Of a DNA stretch of 64,000 nucleotides, positions 47,148-55,320 are shown in pieces. Below the pieces are notes generated by a model. That model had not been told where the DNA came from and did no database searches. It saw only the letters and a list, made by a program, of their open reading frames with translations. Position numbers and translations under genes: made by a program. Positions within the stretch are counted from its first letter, which is position 1. The number at the start of each line of letters is the position of its first letter. The stretch comes from Nocardioides jiangxiensis (GTDB taxonomy: Bacteria; Actinomycetota; Actinomycetes; Propionibacteriales; Nocardioidaceae). Location: assembly GCF_030580915.1 (NCBI RefSeq), contig NZ_JAUQTA010000002.1, positions 1 to 64,000 of the forward strand, given 5' to 3'.

Positions 47148-47220
47148 TGCGCCCGGTGAGATTCGAACTCACACTGGACGGCACCTAAAGCCGTTGCCTC
47201 TGCCGTTGGGCTACGGGCGC
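47148..47220 (-). tRNA. tRNA with Leu(UAG) anticodon but short variable loop
   Basis: A complete 73-nt cloverleaf reads leftward. The acceptor stem GCGCCCG/CGGGCGC is perfect, the D-arm GCCC-AACGGCAGA-GGC, the anticodon stem ACGGC/GCCGT, the loop TTTAGGT, the variable loop CCAGT (5 nt), the T-arm GTGAG-TTCGAAT-CTCAC and the discriminator A73. CCA is not encoded. The anticodon UAG (47187-47185) decodes CUN Leu codons, and the loop equals that of normal tRNA-Leu(UAG). Canonical tRNA-Leu, however, has a long variable arm, missing here. What amino acid it carries is uncertain. Confidence 0.85.
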
Positions 47221-47245
47221 GCAGCCGTCAGTCTAGGGACAGTGC

Positions 47246-47722
47246 TCAGGCGTCGAGGCCCAGGTCGCGCCGGAGCTTGGCGACGTGGCCGGTGGCCTTC
47301 ACGTTGTACTGCGCGACGACGACGGTGCCCTCCTCGTCGACGACGATCGTCGAACGGATGACACCCTCGACGACCTTGCCGTAGAGCTTCTTCTCGCCGT
47401 ACGCCGCGTAGGCCCGGTGCACCGCGAGGTCGGTGTCGGAGGCGAGCGTGATGGTCAGGTGGTCGCGCTCGCGGAACTTCGCGAGCTTCTCGACCTTGTC
47501 CTTCGAGACGCCGATGACCTCGTAGCCGGCACCGCGCAGCGAGGCGATGTTGTCGCTGAAGTCGCACGCCTGCTTGGTGCAGCCCGGGGTCATCGCCGCC
47601 GGGTAGAAGTAGACGATGACCTTGCGTCCCCGCAGGTCCGACAGGGTGACGGTGCTGCCGTCGTCCGTCGGGAGGGTGAAGTCGGGAGCGGTATCGCCGG
47701 GCTGGAGTCGGGTCGCGGTCAT
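47246..47722 (-). CDS. bcp: Bcp-type thioredoxin-dependent peroxiredoxin
   Basis: A 158-residue peroxiredoxin that reduces hydroperoxides. The peroxidatic Cys is in [14 protein letters not shown], with the resolving Cys five residues on (TPGCxxxxC), as in atypical 2-Cys Bcp. [12 protein letters not shown] opens the thioredoxin fold. ATG 47722 is preferred over the in-frame ATG at 47767: TACCGT ends seven bases before it and family members start here. Confidence 0.94.
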   Translation of the reverse strand: MTATRLQPGDTAPDFTLPTDDGSTVTLSDLRGRKVIVYFYPAAMTPGCTKQACDFSDNIASLRGAGYEVIGVSKDKVEKLAKFRERDHLTITLASDTDLAVHRAYAAYGEKKLYGKVVEGVIRSTIVVDEEGTVVVAQYNVKATGHVAKLRRDLGLDA

Positions 47723-47867
47723 GGTCGGAACGGTAGCGGGAACTGCGGCGTGGCCGAACTGCGTCACGGGTACCGCACGGCGCCGTCACACGAGCATGAC
47801 CGTGCGGTAGCGTCCGCAGCGGGGATGCGTGCCCGCGCCAGCGGGCCACATGAGGAGGAGGTGGAGC

Positions 47868-48485
47868 GTGGACCTGCGCACGTACGTGGGCGTACTGCTC
47901 CGTAACTGGGTCCTGATCCTGCTCGCCATCGTCCTCGGCCTCGCGGCGGCCGGTGCCGTCGCCCTCTTCGGCACCTCGCGCTACACCTCGACCGCCCGGA
48001 TCCTGTTCAGCGCGTCCCAGGTCGACACCGGACAGGACCTCGCCTACGCCGGCAACTACGTCCAGTCGCGCATGCAGACCTACAAGGGTCTCGCGACCAC
48101 GCCCGCCGTCCTCGACAAGGTGATCGACGAGCTCGACCTCGACACCACGCCGGCCGAGCTGGCCAAGCAGATCTCTGTCGAGACGAGCCAGATCGACACG
48201 CTGATCGGCGTGACGGCGGAGTCGACGGACAAGCGGGAGGCCGCCAGGATCGCCGACTCCGTGTCGACGCAGCTGATCGGCGCGGTTGTCGGTGTCGAGA
48301 ACTCCGGGGCCTCCGACAAGGAGCCCGGCGTCCGCGGCGTCGTCGTCGGTCGCGCGGTCGTCGCGAAGAGCCCGTCGTCGCCGGACGTCCCGGTCGACCT
48401 GCTGGCAGGCCTGCTGCTGGGTGCGTTCGTCGGTGTGGGTGCGGTGACCGCACGCCACCTGCTGCGTGACCCGGAGTCGGCGTGA
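47868..48485 (+). CDS. Wzz-type polysaccharide chain-length protein, no kinase
   Basis: A 205-residue membrane protein. It has an N-terminal helix (LRNWVLILLAIVLGLAAAGAV), an extracellular domain (~40-170) with RYTSTARILFSAS, and a C-terminal helix (VDLLAGLLLGAFVGVGAV), the Wzz/capsule-assembly architecture. No tyrosine-kinase domain follows, unlike many Gram-positive or mycobacterial versions. GTG 47868 has a strong ribosome site (AGGAGGAGG). First gene of the exopolysaccharide operon, with all following genes overlapping or close. Confidence 0.85.
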   Translation: MDLRTYVGVLLRNWVLILLAIVLGLAAAGAVALFGTSRYTSTARILFSASQVDTGQDLAYAGNYVQSRMQTYKGLATTPAVLDKVIDELDLDTTPAELAKQISVETSQIDTLIGVTAESTDKREAARIADSVSTQLIGAVVGVENSGASDKEPGVRGVVVGRAVVAKSPSSPDVPVDLLAGLLLGAFVGVGAVTARHLLRDPESA

Positions 48486-49678
48486 ACATCGGGACCAAGG
48501 TGCAGCCACCCCTGGAGTCGCCGGCGCCCGAAGGGGCGAGCCGCGTCATCACGACGCTGAAGGCCTCGGGCTGGATGTACTCCTCGCGTGCCCTGGTCTT
48601 CGTGTGGGCGCTGCTGATCACCCACACCTTCGGCATCCAGGCGTACGGGCTCTACGCGATGGCGTTCGCGGCAGGCTCCTTGCTCGGCGTTCCCCTCGAC
48701 AGCTACTTCACGACGCGTGGCCCGCGCGTCGCCCGTGAGGTCTTCCTCCGCGAGCGGACCACCCGCGCGATCTTCGGCTTCGCGCTGATCGTGCTCGGCG
48801 TCATCGCGTGGCCCTTCTCGATCATCGCCGGTTTCGCCGTGATCAAGGCGGGCAGTGACGTCGCCTTCCAGGCTTCACGCAGCTCCCTCATCCGCGACGG
48901 CCAGCCCGACCGTGCCCAGCGTGCCGACGCGATCCGCCAGGTGCTCGGCATGCTGCTGGGCAGCACCTACCTGCTGCTGGCCCAGCAGCCCGACCTGCGA
49001 CTCGGTGCGGCGCTCTACCTCACCGGCACGGCGCTGCCGGTCCTCCTCGGCCTGCAGGCGATGGTGCACGCGCGGCCGTCGTTCCCGGAGATCACCACAC
49101 GGTCCTTCGTCATCCTGGCCGAGTCGGCGCTCGGCGTCGCGTACGTGCAGTGCGAGGTGCTGCTCCTCGGCGTGCTGGGCCACATGGGCGGAGCGGGCTA
49201 CTACTCCTTCGGCGCGACGCTGGTGTGGTCGCTGGCGGCCCTCGGCCAGTCGTTCGGTACGACCTTCCACGGCTCGCTGCGGGCGTCGAACGGCGACATC
49301 AGCGGGGGCCCCCAGCTGCGCACGGCGGTCTTCCTGTCCGTGGCCACGGCGTCCGCGCTCGGGTTGTTCGCGCTCGCGGCGTACCTCTTCGAGGGTGAGA
49401 CCTCGCTCTGGCTGACGTTCGCGATCCTCGCGCCGGTGAGCTTCCTGCGCACGCTCAGCAGCGTGGCGACCGTCGTCCTCGTCCTCCAGCACCGCGACCG
49501 GTTCCGCCTGAGCGTCACCGCGGTGGCGATCACGATCAAGGTCGGGATGGTCGTGCTGCTGAGCGGCTTCGGAGGACCGGGCGCGGCGATCGCGTTCCTG
49601 GTCGCGGACATGGTGATGTCGGGCGCCTACTCGTACGCCGTCTACGGCGGCCGCGCCGCCCGCCCCGCGGTGGCGTGA
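48482..49678 (+). CDS. Wzx-like polysaccharide flippase
   Basis: A 398-residue polytopic membrane protein of ~11-12 helices with a MOP-superfamily (oligosaccharide flippase) look: MYSSRALVFVWALLITHTFG near the start, and charged residues within helices. It would flip lipid-linked repeat units across the membrane. GTG 48482 overlaps the Wzz-like stop by four bases. Homology to Wzx is inferred from architecture and neighbours. Confidence 0.8.
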   Translation: MNIGTKVQPPLESPAPEGASRVITTLKASGWMYSSRALVFVWALLITHTFGIQAYGLYAMAFAAGSLLGVPLDSYFTTRGPRVAREVFLRERTTRAIFGFALIVLGVIAWPFSIIAGFAVIKAGSDVAFQASRSSLIRDGQPDRAQRADAIRQVLGMLLGSTYLLLAQQPDLRLGAALYLTGTALPVLLGLQAMVHARPSFPEITTRSFVILAESALGVAYVQCEVLLLGVLGHMGGAGYYSFGATLVWSLAALGQSFGTTFHGSLRASNGDISGGPQLRTAVFLSVATASALGLFALAAYLFEGETSLWLTFAILAPVSFLRTLSSVATVVLVLQHRDRFRLSVTAVAITIKVGMVVLLSGFGGPGAAIAFLVADMVMSGAYSYAVYGGRAARPAVA

Positions 49679-50808
49679 GCCGGGTCGAGCCCGTGGTGCC
49701 CGCCTCTGCGGAGCGCCCGCGACACCGGATCGCCTTCCTGCTGGGCAAGGACCCGGCGCTCGCACGCGGCGGCGACGTCACGCTCTTCACGCTGCTGCGC
49801 AGGATCGCCGACGAGCGGCACGAGACCTCGGTGATCTGCCTCAGCGAGGAGCCCGACCGCGTGGACCCGGACACGGTCCGTGTCGCCAAGCCGCCGGTGG
49901 CCCTGCCCCGGACCGCGGCTCGCGCGCTGGTGCACCGACGGAGCCTCGTGCACGAGCGCTTCGACGTCGACGGTCTGGTCGACGCGGTGGAGGCGGCCGG
50001 TGCGGACCGGGTCGTCGCGGTGCACTCCTACCTCGCCGAGCCGTACCTGCGGGCCCGTGATGCAGATCCGGCACGCCTGCTCGTGTCCACGGAGGTCTCC
50101 GAGGCGCCGGTGTGGCGGTCACGGGGTCTCGCTGGGCGCATCGAGGCACGACGCATCGAGCGCGACGAGCTGCGCATCGCACGTACGGCGCGGGCGATCG
50201 CCGGCTACGACGCCAGCGAGATGGAGGCCAGGCGGTCGCTGGGCATCGACGCCCGCTGGCTGCCGCTGACCCTCCCGCCGGCCCCTCCCGTCGACGTCGC
50301 GGCGTCGGCGCCGCGGCTGGTGCTGCTCGGCAACCGGCACTGGCCGCCCAACGCACGGGCGGTCGACCGGATGCTGGCCTGGTGGCCCTCGATCGCGCGC
50401 GGGATCCCGGGCGCCGAGCTCTGGCTGGTGGGACCACGCCCCGACGGGCCGAAGGTCGTGCTGCCGGGGGTGGTCGACCACGGCGAGGTGCGTGACGTCG
50501 CGCCCCTTCTCGCCGGCTGCCGTGCCATGGTGGCTCCCGTGGCGGTCGGTGGCGGTGTGCGGGTCAAGGTGCTCGAGGCTGCCGCGCGCGGGCTCCCGGT
50601 CGTCACGAGCCCGGCCGGCGTGGGCTCGATCGAGTCGCTGCTCGGGCTGGACCCGGTGCCGGACGACGGCTTCGTCGCGCGCTGTCGGGACCTGCTCGGC
50701 GACGCCTCCGTGGCAGCCGGGGAGGGTGCGCGCCTGCACGCGACCAACGAGGCGCTGTGGACCGGCCGGAGGGGTCGGGACGCCGTGCTGGACTGGCTGG
50801 ACGCATGA
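49675..50808 (+). CDS. Glycosyltransferase, GT4-like
   Basis: A 377-residue GT-B glycosyltransferase. The N-terminal domain starts HRIAFLLGKDPALARGGDVT. The C-terminal domain has LVLLGNRHWPPN, ELWLVGP, VDHGEVRDVAPLLAGC and PVAVGGGVRVKVLEAAARGLPVVTSP, the nucleotide-sugar-binding Glu motif. It is cytoplasmic and adds a sugar to the growing repeat unit. Overlaps on both sides bind it into the operon. Confidence 0.9.
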   Translation: MSRVEPVVPASAERPRHRIAFLLGKDPALARGGDVTLFTLLRRIADERHETSVICLSEEPDRVDPDTVRVAKPPVALPRTAARALVHRRSLVHERFDVDGLVDAVEAAGADRVVAVHSYLAEPYLRARDADPARLLVSTEVSEAPVWRSRGLAGRIEARRIERDELRIARTARAIAGYDASEMEARRSLGIDARWLPLTLPPAPPVDVAASAPRLVLLGNRHWPPNARAVDRMLAWWPSIARGIPGAELWLVGPRPDGPKVVLPGVVDHGEVRDVAPLLAGCRAMVAPVAVGGGVRVKVLEAAARGLPVVTSPAGVGSIESLLGLDPVPDDGFVARCRDLLGDASVAAGEGARLHATNEALWTGRRGRDAVLDWLDA

Positions 50809-52214
50809 GCACGGCTTCCCTGCAGCGCGGCCTGGCTGCGGCGCGTCCGCGGTCCGTCGGTGACCTGGTCGTCCTGGCCGCGATCGTGGTCGGCGTACCC
50901 GTCCTCGTGCTCGGCATGGCCCTGGGCGGTCCGACGGTGCAGCTGCTCATCATCGCTGCACTCGCGGTGCTTGTCGCCGCCTGGGTGACCACGGTCCACC
51001 CGCGGGTCACGCTCGGTGCCTTCGCGCTCGTCCTCGGCCTGGTCCCGTACGCCAAGCTGCCGGGCACGGAGGCGCCACTGATCCTCGTGCTCGCCGTGGG
51101 GAGCTGGGTGGCGATCGCCTTCCTCCCCGGGGTGCGGTTCACGATCGGCTATCCCGAGGTCCTGCTCGGGATCTTCGCGGCCGTCGCCGCCATCTCCTTC
51201 CTCGTCACCAGCCCGAGTGCGGACTCCGTCCTCGAGTACGTCTCGTGGCTGGCCGCGACGTCGGTCGTCGTGCCGATGCGCCTGCTGACCCGTGAGGCCC
51301 GTCGGGTCGTGGTCGGTGCCCTGGTCGCCGGCGCTGCGGTCGCGGCGGTCGCCGGTGTCCTGCTCCTGCGCTACGACCCGCTGGGCTACTTCCTCGCCCG
51401 GCTGACCGTCATCGGCTACCACGCGGGCGGCGGCAACGCGCAGTACGTCCCGGGCGTCGAGTCCAACACGCTCCGCCTCACCGGCACGTACGTCGAGCCG
51501 AACATCGCGGGCCTGATCCTCGCGGCAGGCGTGCTGCTCGCCGTGGCGGCGTACCGGGGGTGGCTGCGGGTCGTCCTCGTCGCCGTGATCGGCGCCGGCC
51601 TGGCGCTCACGCTGAGCAGGTCGGCGCTCGGCACCGTGGTGGTGGCGCTCGGCCTGGTCGTGCTCCTGGGGCGTGGGCGGCAGCGGGTGTGGCTCGCGGG
51701 GACCGGCGTGGCAGCGGCGCTGGCGGTGCTGGCGACCCCGGTGCTGCGGGCCCGGATCTTCTCCTCCTTCGGCGAGCACGACACCGGTTCGCAGGCGCGT
51801 GCTCTGGCGTTCAGCGACTACGCGTCCTCCGTGCAGGGCCACTGGCTGTGGGGACTGGGCTGGGACCGTCCGGAGTACCGCTCGCAGTCGATCGGCCAGA
51901 CGGTCAACTTCGTCGCCAACGCCCCGCTGCTCACCGTCTACCGGGGCGGCGTGATCCTCGGTGCCGTGGCGGTGCTGATCCTGCTGGTGCTGGTCGTCCG
52001 CGCCGGGCTGCAGGCGCGCGCAGGCTTCGAGGCCGCCGTGCTGGCCTGTGGCGTCGCCGGCTTCGCCCTCGTGGCGCTGCAGCTGGACTTCCCCGTGGTC
52101 ATCCAGCACCCCGCCACCGCCGTCTTCTCGGTGCTCGTGGGGCTCTCGATCGGCCGACCGGTGACGGATGACGACGTCGAACCGGCCGCGGTGCAGCCCG
52201 AGGGGGCGTCGTGA
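50805..52214 (+). CDS. O-antigen ligase/polymerase-like membrane protein
   Basis: A 469-residue membrane protein with about 12 helices and a large extracellular loop (residues ~205-245 and ~320-370), the Wzy/WaaL layout. It would polymerise flipped repeat units or link chains to an acceptor. ATG 50805 overlaps the glycosyltransferase stop. Family assignment rests on topology and the O-antigen-ligase-like segment around ALTLSRSALGTVVVALGLV. Confidence 0.85.
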   Translation: MSTASLQRGLAAARPRSVGDLVVLAAIVVGVPVLVLGMALGGPTVQLLIIAALAVLVAAWVTTVHPRVTLGAFALVLGLVPYAKLPGTEAPLILVLAVGSWVAIAFLPGVRFTIGYPEVLLGIFAAVAAISFLVTSPSADSVLEYVSWLAATSVVVPMRLLTREARRVVVGALVAGAAVAAVAGVLLLRYDPLGYFLARLTVIGYHAGGGNAQYVPGVESNTLRLTGTYVEPNIAGLILAAGVLLAVAAYRGWLRVVLVAVIGAGLALTLSRSALGTVVVALGLVVLLGRGRQRVWLAGTGVAAALAVLATPVLRARIFSSFGEHDTGSQARALAFSDYASSVQGHWLWGLGWDRPEYRSQSIGQTVNFVANAPLLTVYRGGVILGAVAVLILLVLVVRAGLQARAGFEAAVLACGVAGFALVALQLDFPVVIQHPATAVFSVLVGLSIGRPVTDDDVEPAAVQPEGAS

Positions 52215-53446
52215 CCGCGGCCGACCCCGTGCAGGCGCCGACCCGCGCGGGCCACTACCTCGGCGGCCTGGAGGGCATCCGGGGCCTCGCCTGCCTCGGC
52301 GTCATCAGCGCGCACTCGTGGATGCACTGGGCGCCCGACACGACCCCGGGCGGGTTGGCGCAGTCGATGGCGCTGGGCCTGGTCCTCTTCTTCGCGATGT
52401 CCGGCCTGCTGATCTCTCTGCCGTTCATCCGCGACATCGCGCGCGGCGAGCGTCGCACCGACGTACGCCGGTTCGCGCTGCGGCGGGTGGCGCGGGTCTT
52501 TCCCGGCTATGTCGTGATCTTCCTGCTGAGCTCCTTCGTCCTGCAGTCGGTCTACCTGGGCAACGCCGTCGTGGTCGGCCGTGAGGCGAGCGCCGCGGGC
52601 GCGGGCATGATGACCGATCCGGTCGACCTGCTCGCGAACCTCACGCTGGTCCACACGTTCTTCCCGGCCACGATCCAGACCGGCATCAACCCGTCGTGGT
52701 CGCTGACGTCGGAGCTCTGCTTCTACGCGCTGCTGCCGCTGCTCCTGCTGCCGCTGGTCCGGTGGGGTGGCGGGTTCCGCCGGCGGGCGTTCTGGCTCGC
52801 GACGCTCCCGGGCCTGCTCTTCGTGGCGGTCGGCCTCGTCGCCCGGCTGGTGGGGGAGGAGTGGTGGCGCCACACGCCGGGCATGTCGGCGCTGACGGCC
52901 GAGTTCGGTCCCAACGGCATCGCGGTGCTGACCCGCAGCCTGCTCGCCATCGCGGACAACTTCGGCGTCGGCATGCTGGTCGCGGTGGTCTTCGTCTGGA
53001 TGGAGCGGGGGCACCTCGCCTGGCTCACCCGGCGTCGGCTCTTCCTCGTAGGCACCCCGGTCGCGGCGGTCGGGGGAGTGCTCACCCTGTGGTCGGCGGA
53101 CCGGCACCCCTGGTTCGTGACCGCGGCCATGGGGCTGACGGCCGGCGTGATGCTGCTCGTGCTCGTGGAGCCGACCGCCCGGCGCACGTCGTCAGGGATC
53201 GTACGAGTCTTCAGCGCCAGGCCGCTCGAGCACGTCGGGACCATCTCGTTGAGCGCGTACCTGTGGCACTACCCGGTGCTCCTGCTGGTCTCCCGACTCG
53301 ATGCCCACGTCCCGCTCGTCGGAGGTGACGACGCCCTCACCATGGTCTGGGCCCCGGTCCTCGTCGCGACGGGCTCGATCCTGCTCGGCACCCTCACGTA
53401 CCGCCTCGTGGAGAAGCCGGCGATGGACTGGTCGGGGCGTCGTTGA
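52211..53446 (+). CDS. Acyltransferase 3 (OafA/YrhL-like)
   Basis: A 411-residue membrane acyltransferase. The start HYLGGLEGIRGLACLGVISAH carries the catalytic His, MSGLLISLPFIRD and RRVARVFPGY hold further conserved residues, and ISLSAYLWHYPVLLL is near the end. About ten helices. It acetylates or acylates sugars at the membrane, here probably the exopolysaccharide. GTG 52211 overlaps the polymerase stop. Confidence 0.92.
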   Translation: MTAADPVQAPTRAGHYLGGLEGIRGLACLGVISAHSWMHWAPDTTPGGLAQSMALGLVLFFAMSGLLISLPFIRDIARGERRTDVRRFALRRVARVFPGYVVIFLLSSFVLQSVYLGNAVVVGREASAAGAGMMTDPVDLLANLTLVHTFFPATIQTGINPSWSLTSELCFYALLPLLLLPLVRWGGGFRRRAFWLATLPGLLFVAVGLVARLVGEEWWRHTPGMSALTAEFGPNGIAVLTRSLLAIADNFGVGMLVAVVFVWMERGHLAWLTRRRLFLVGTPVAAVGGVLTLWSADRHPWFVTAAMGLTAGVMLLVLVEPTARRTSSGIVRVFSARPLEHVGTISLSAYLWHYPVLLLVSRLDAHVPLVGGDDALTMVWAPVLVATGSILLGTLTYRLVEKPAMDWSGRR

Positions 53447-53502
53447 CGACCACAAGACGGAAAGCGACTGTTTCCAACAGGGAAGCCGCTAGCCTCGCCC
53501 CC

Positions 53503-54660
53503 GTGACGAACTCGGGTGCCCCGCTCAAGGTGGCGATCGCCCACGACTACCTGACGCAGCGCGGCGGCGCTGAGCGCGTCGTGCTGGCGATGGCACGCGC
53601 CTTCCCTGCGGCGACGATCCACACGACGCTCTACGACCGGGCCGAGACCTTCCCCGAGTACGCCGACCTCGACGTGCGCACCTCGTGGCTCAACCGCTGG
53701 CGCTTCTTCCGCCGGAACCACCGTGCCGCGCTGCCCCTGCTGCCCTTCGCTGCGTCGTCGCTCGACATCGACGCCGACGTGGTGCTGGTCAGCAGCAGTG
53801 GCTGGGCCCACGGCGTGCGCACCCGCGGCCGCAAGCTCGTCTACTGCTACACGCCGGCGCGCTGGCTGCACCAGTCCTCGCGCTACCTCGGTGACCACCC
53901 GGGCTTCCTGGAGTCGCTGATCCTCTTCGTGCTGCGTCCGTTCCTGAAGATCTGGGACCGACGGGCGGCGCGCGAGGCGTCGGCGTACATCGCGATCTCC
54001 AACCTGGTCCAGGACCGGATCCAGGCGGCGTACGGGATCAGCTCGACGGTGCTGCCCGCTCCCTGGCCGGACACGCGCAGCCATGCCTCCGAGCCGATGG
54101 CGGACGTGGAGGGCTGGCTCGGTGGGGCGCCGTACGAGCTCTGCGTCTCTCGTCTGCTGCCCTACAAGAACGTCCGCTCCGTCGTCGCCGCGTACGCCGA
54201 CGAGCCGCAGCGCCGCCTCGTCGTCGTCGGTCGTGGCCCGGAGGAGGAGGCGCTGCACGAGCTGGCCGGTGACAACGTCCTCTTCCTGCAGAACATCTCG
54301 GACGGGCAGCTGGCCTGGCTGTACCGCGGCTGTACGGCGCTGATCGCGATCAGCTACGAGGACTTCGGGCTCACCCCGCTGGAGGCGGCGTCGTTCGGTC
54401 GCCCGAGCGTCGTGCTGCGCTGGGGCGGCTTCCTCGAGACGCAGGTGGAGGGCGTGAGCGCGGTCTTCGTCGACCAGCCGACCCCGGAGGCGGTCCGGTC
54501 CGGGCTGGCCGAGATGGACGCGACCGACTGGGACGCGGACGCGATCCGCGCCCACGCGGACCGCTTCGGCGAGGAGGTCTTCGTCCAGGCCCTCCGCGAG
54601 GCGGTGGCCGCCGTCGCCGCGCAGCCCTCGTCCCGGACCTCCGACGAAGGTGTCGCGTAG
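53503..54660 (+). CDS. Glycosyltransferase, GT4 family
   Basis: A 385-residue GT-B enzyme. The N-terminal LKVAIAHDYLTQRGGAERVV is a typical GT4 donor/acceptor start, YCYTPARWLHQ and VSRLLPYKNV mark the domain junction, and SYEDFGLTPLEAASFGRPSV holds the E(x7)E-type nucleotide-sugar site. GTG 53503 is preferred over the upstream ATG 53443 because family similarity begins there. It ends the polysaccharide cluster. Confidence 0.9.
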   Translation: MTNSGAPLKVAIAHDYLTQRGGAERVVLAMARAFPAATIHTTLYDRAETFPEYADLDVRTSWLNRWRFFRRNHRAALPLLPFAASSLDIDADVVLVSSSGWAHGVRTRGRKLVYCYTPARWLHQSSRYLGDHPGFLESLILFVLRPFLKIWDRRAAREASAYIAISNLVQDRIQAAYGISSTVLPAPWPDTRSHASEPMADVEGWLGGAPYELCVSRLLPYKNVRSVVAAYADEPQRRLVVVGRGPEEEALHELAGDNVLFLQNISDGQLAWLYRGCTALIAISYEDFGLTPLEAASFGRPSVVLRWGGFLETQVEGVSAVFVDQPTPEAVRSGLAEMDATDWDADAIRAHADRFGEEVFVQALREAVAAVAAQPSSRTSDEGVA

Positions 54661-54673
54661 TAACCTCCCCCTC

Positions 54674-54922
54674 GTGACCAACATGCGCGAGATCGAGCAG
54701 GAGATCGAGGCGACCCGTGAGCGCCTCGCCGGCACCATCGACCAGCTCGTCTACCGGGCCCACCCGAAGACGATCGCGAACCGGCAGGCGACGGCGGTGA
54801 AGGCGACCTTCGTCGACCTGGAGACCGGCGCCCCGCGCACCGACAACATCCTCAAGGTCGTCGGTGGCGTCGCGAGTGTGGTCGCTGCGTTCGTGGTGAT
54901 CCGCAAGATCTCGCGCCGTTGA
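54674..54922 (+). CDS. DUF3618 small membrane protein
   Basis: An 82-residue protein with REIEQEIEATRERLAGTIDQL, the DUF3618 signature, then a short linker and one C-terminal membrane helix (ILKVVGGVASVVAAFVVIRK). It is a peripheral/membrane protein of unknown role. In M. tuberculosis a DUF3618 gene (Rv2520c, as I recall) adjoins bcp (Rv2521); here seven kilobases of polysaccharide genes separate them. Confidence 0.88.
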   Translation: MTNMREIEQEIEATRERLAGTIDQLVYRAHPKTIANRQATAVKATFVDLETGAPRTDNILKVVGGVASVVAAFVVIRKISRR

Positions 54923-54930
54923 CCCCTCGC

Positions 54931-55263
54931 GTGACCCCGGCCGGTGACAAGACGCCGGTCAAGATGCTCCACGACCGGATCCTGGTCGAGCTCGACCGCG
55001 ACGCGGGGGAGCGGCGTTCCTCCGGCGGCATCGTCATCCCGGCCACTGCTGCGATGGGCGGCAGGCGCCTGGTCTGGTCGCGGGTGACCGCGGTCGGTCC
55101 GCAGGCGCGCGCCGTGGAGGCGGGCGACCGGGTGCTCTTCGATCCCGAGGACAAGGCCGAGGTCGAGGTCCACGGCGAGGTCTACGTCGTGCTCCGCGAG
55201 AAGGACGTGCACGCCGTCGCCGCGGACCGGCTCGGCGAGGCGGAGACGGGCCTCTACCTCTGA
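54931..55263 (+). CDS. GroES-like co-chaperonin (Cpn10 family)
   Basis: A 110-residue protein with VKMLHDRILVELDRD, SSGGIVIPATAAMGG (mobile-loop region) and AGDRVLFDPEDKAEVEVHGEVYVVLREKDVHAV, the Cpn10 beta-barrel. It stands without groEL and is more diverged than classical GroES, so it is a paralogue whose partner is unknown. GTG 54931 is the chosen start; TTG 54919, overlapping the DUF3618 stop, is possible. Confidence 0.85.
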   Translation: MTPAGDKTPVKMLHDRILVELDRDAGERRSSGGIVIPATAAMGGRRLVWSRVTAVGPQARAVEAGDRVLFDPEDKAEVEVHGEVYVVLREKDVHAVAADRLGEAETGLYL

Positions 55264-55271
55264 CGGGACGA

Positions 55272-55304
55272 CGAACGCCGCGCCCCTGTGGGACGCGGCG
55301 TTCG
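55272..55304. terminator. Bidirectional terminator between convergent genes
   Basis: CGAACGCCGCG pairs perfectly with CGCGGCGTTCG around an 11-nt loop, between the GroES-like gene and the leftward SDR gene. Confidence 0.8.
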
Positions 55305-55320
55305 CGCTGTCGGGAGCGGG

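Noticed and set aside
47100..55263. Genomic island integrated at the tRNA at 47148-47220.
   Set aside because: No integrase, no duplicated tRNA 3' end and no composition shift are visible; the polysaccharide genes have the same GC-rich codon use as the neighbours.
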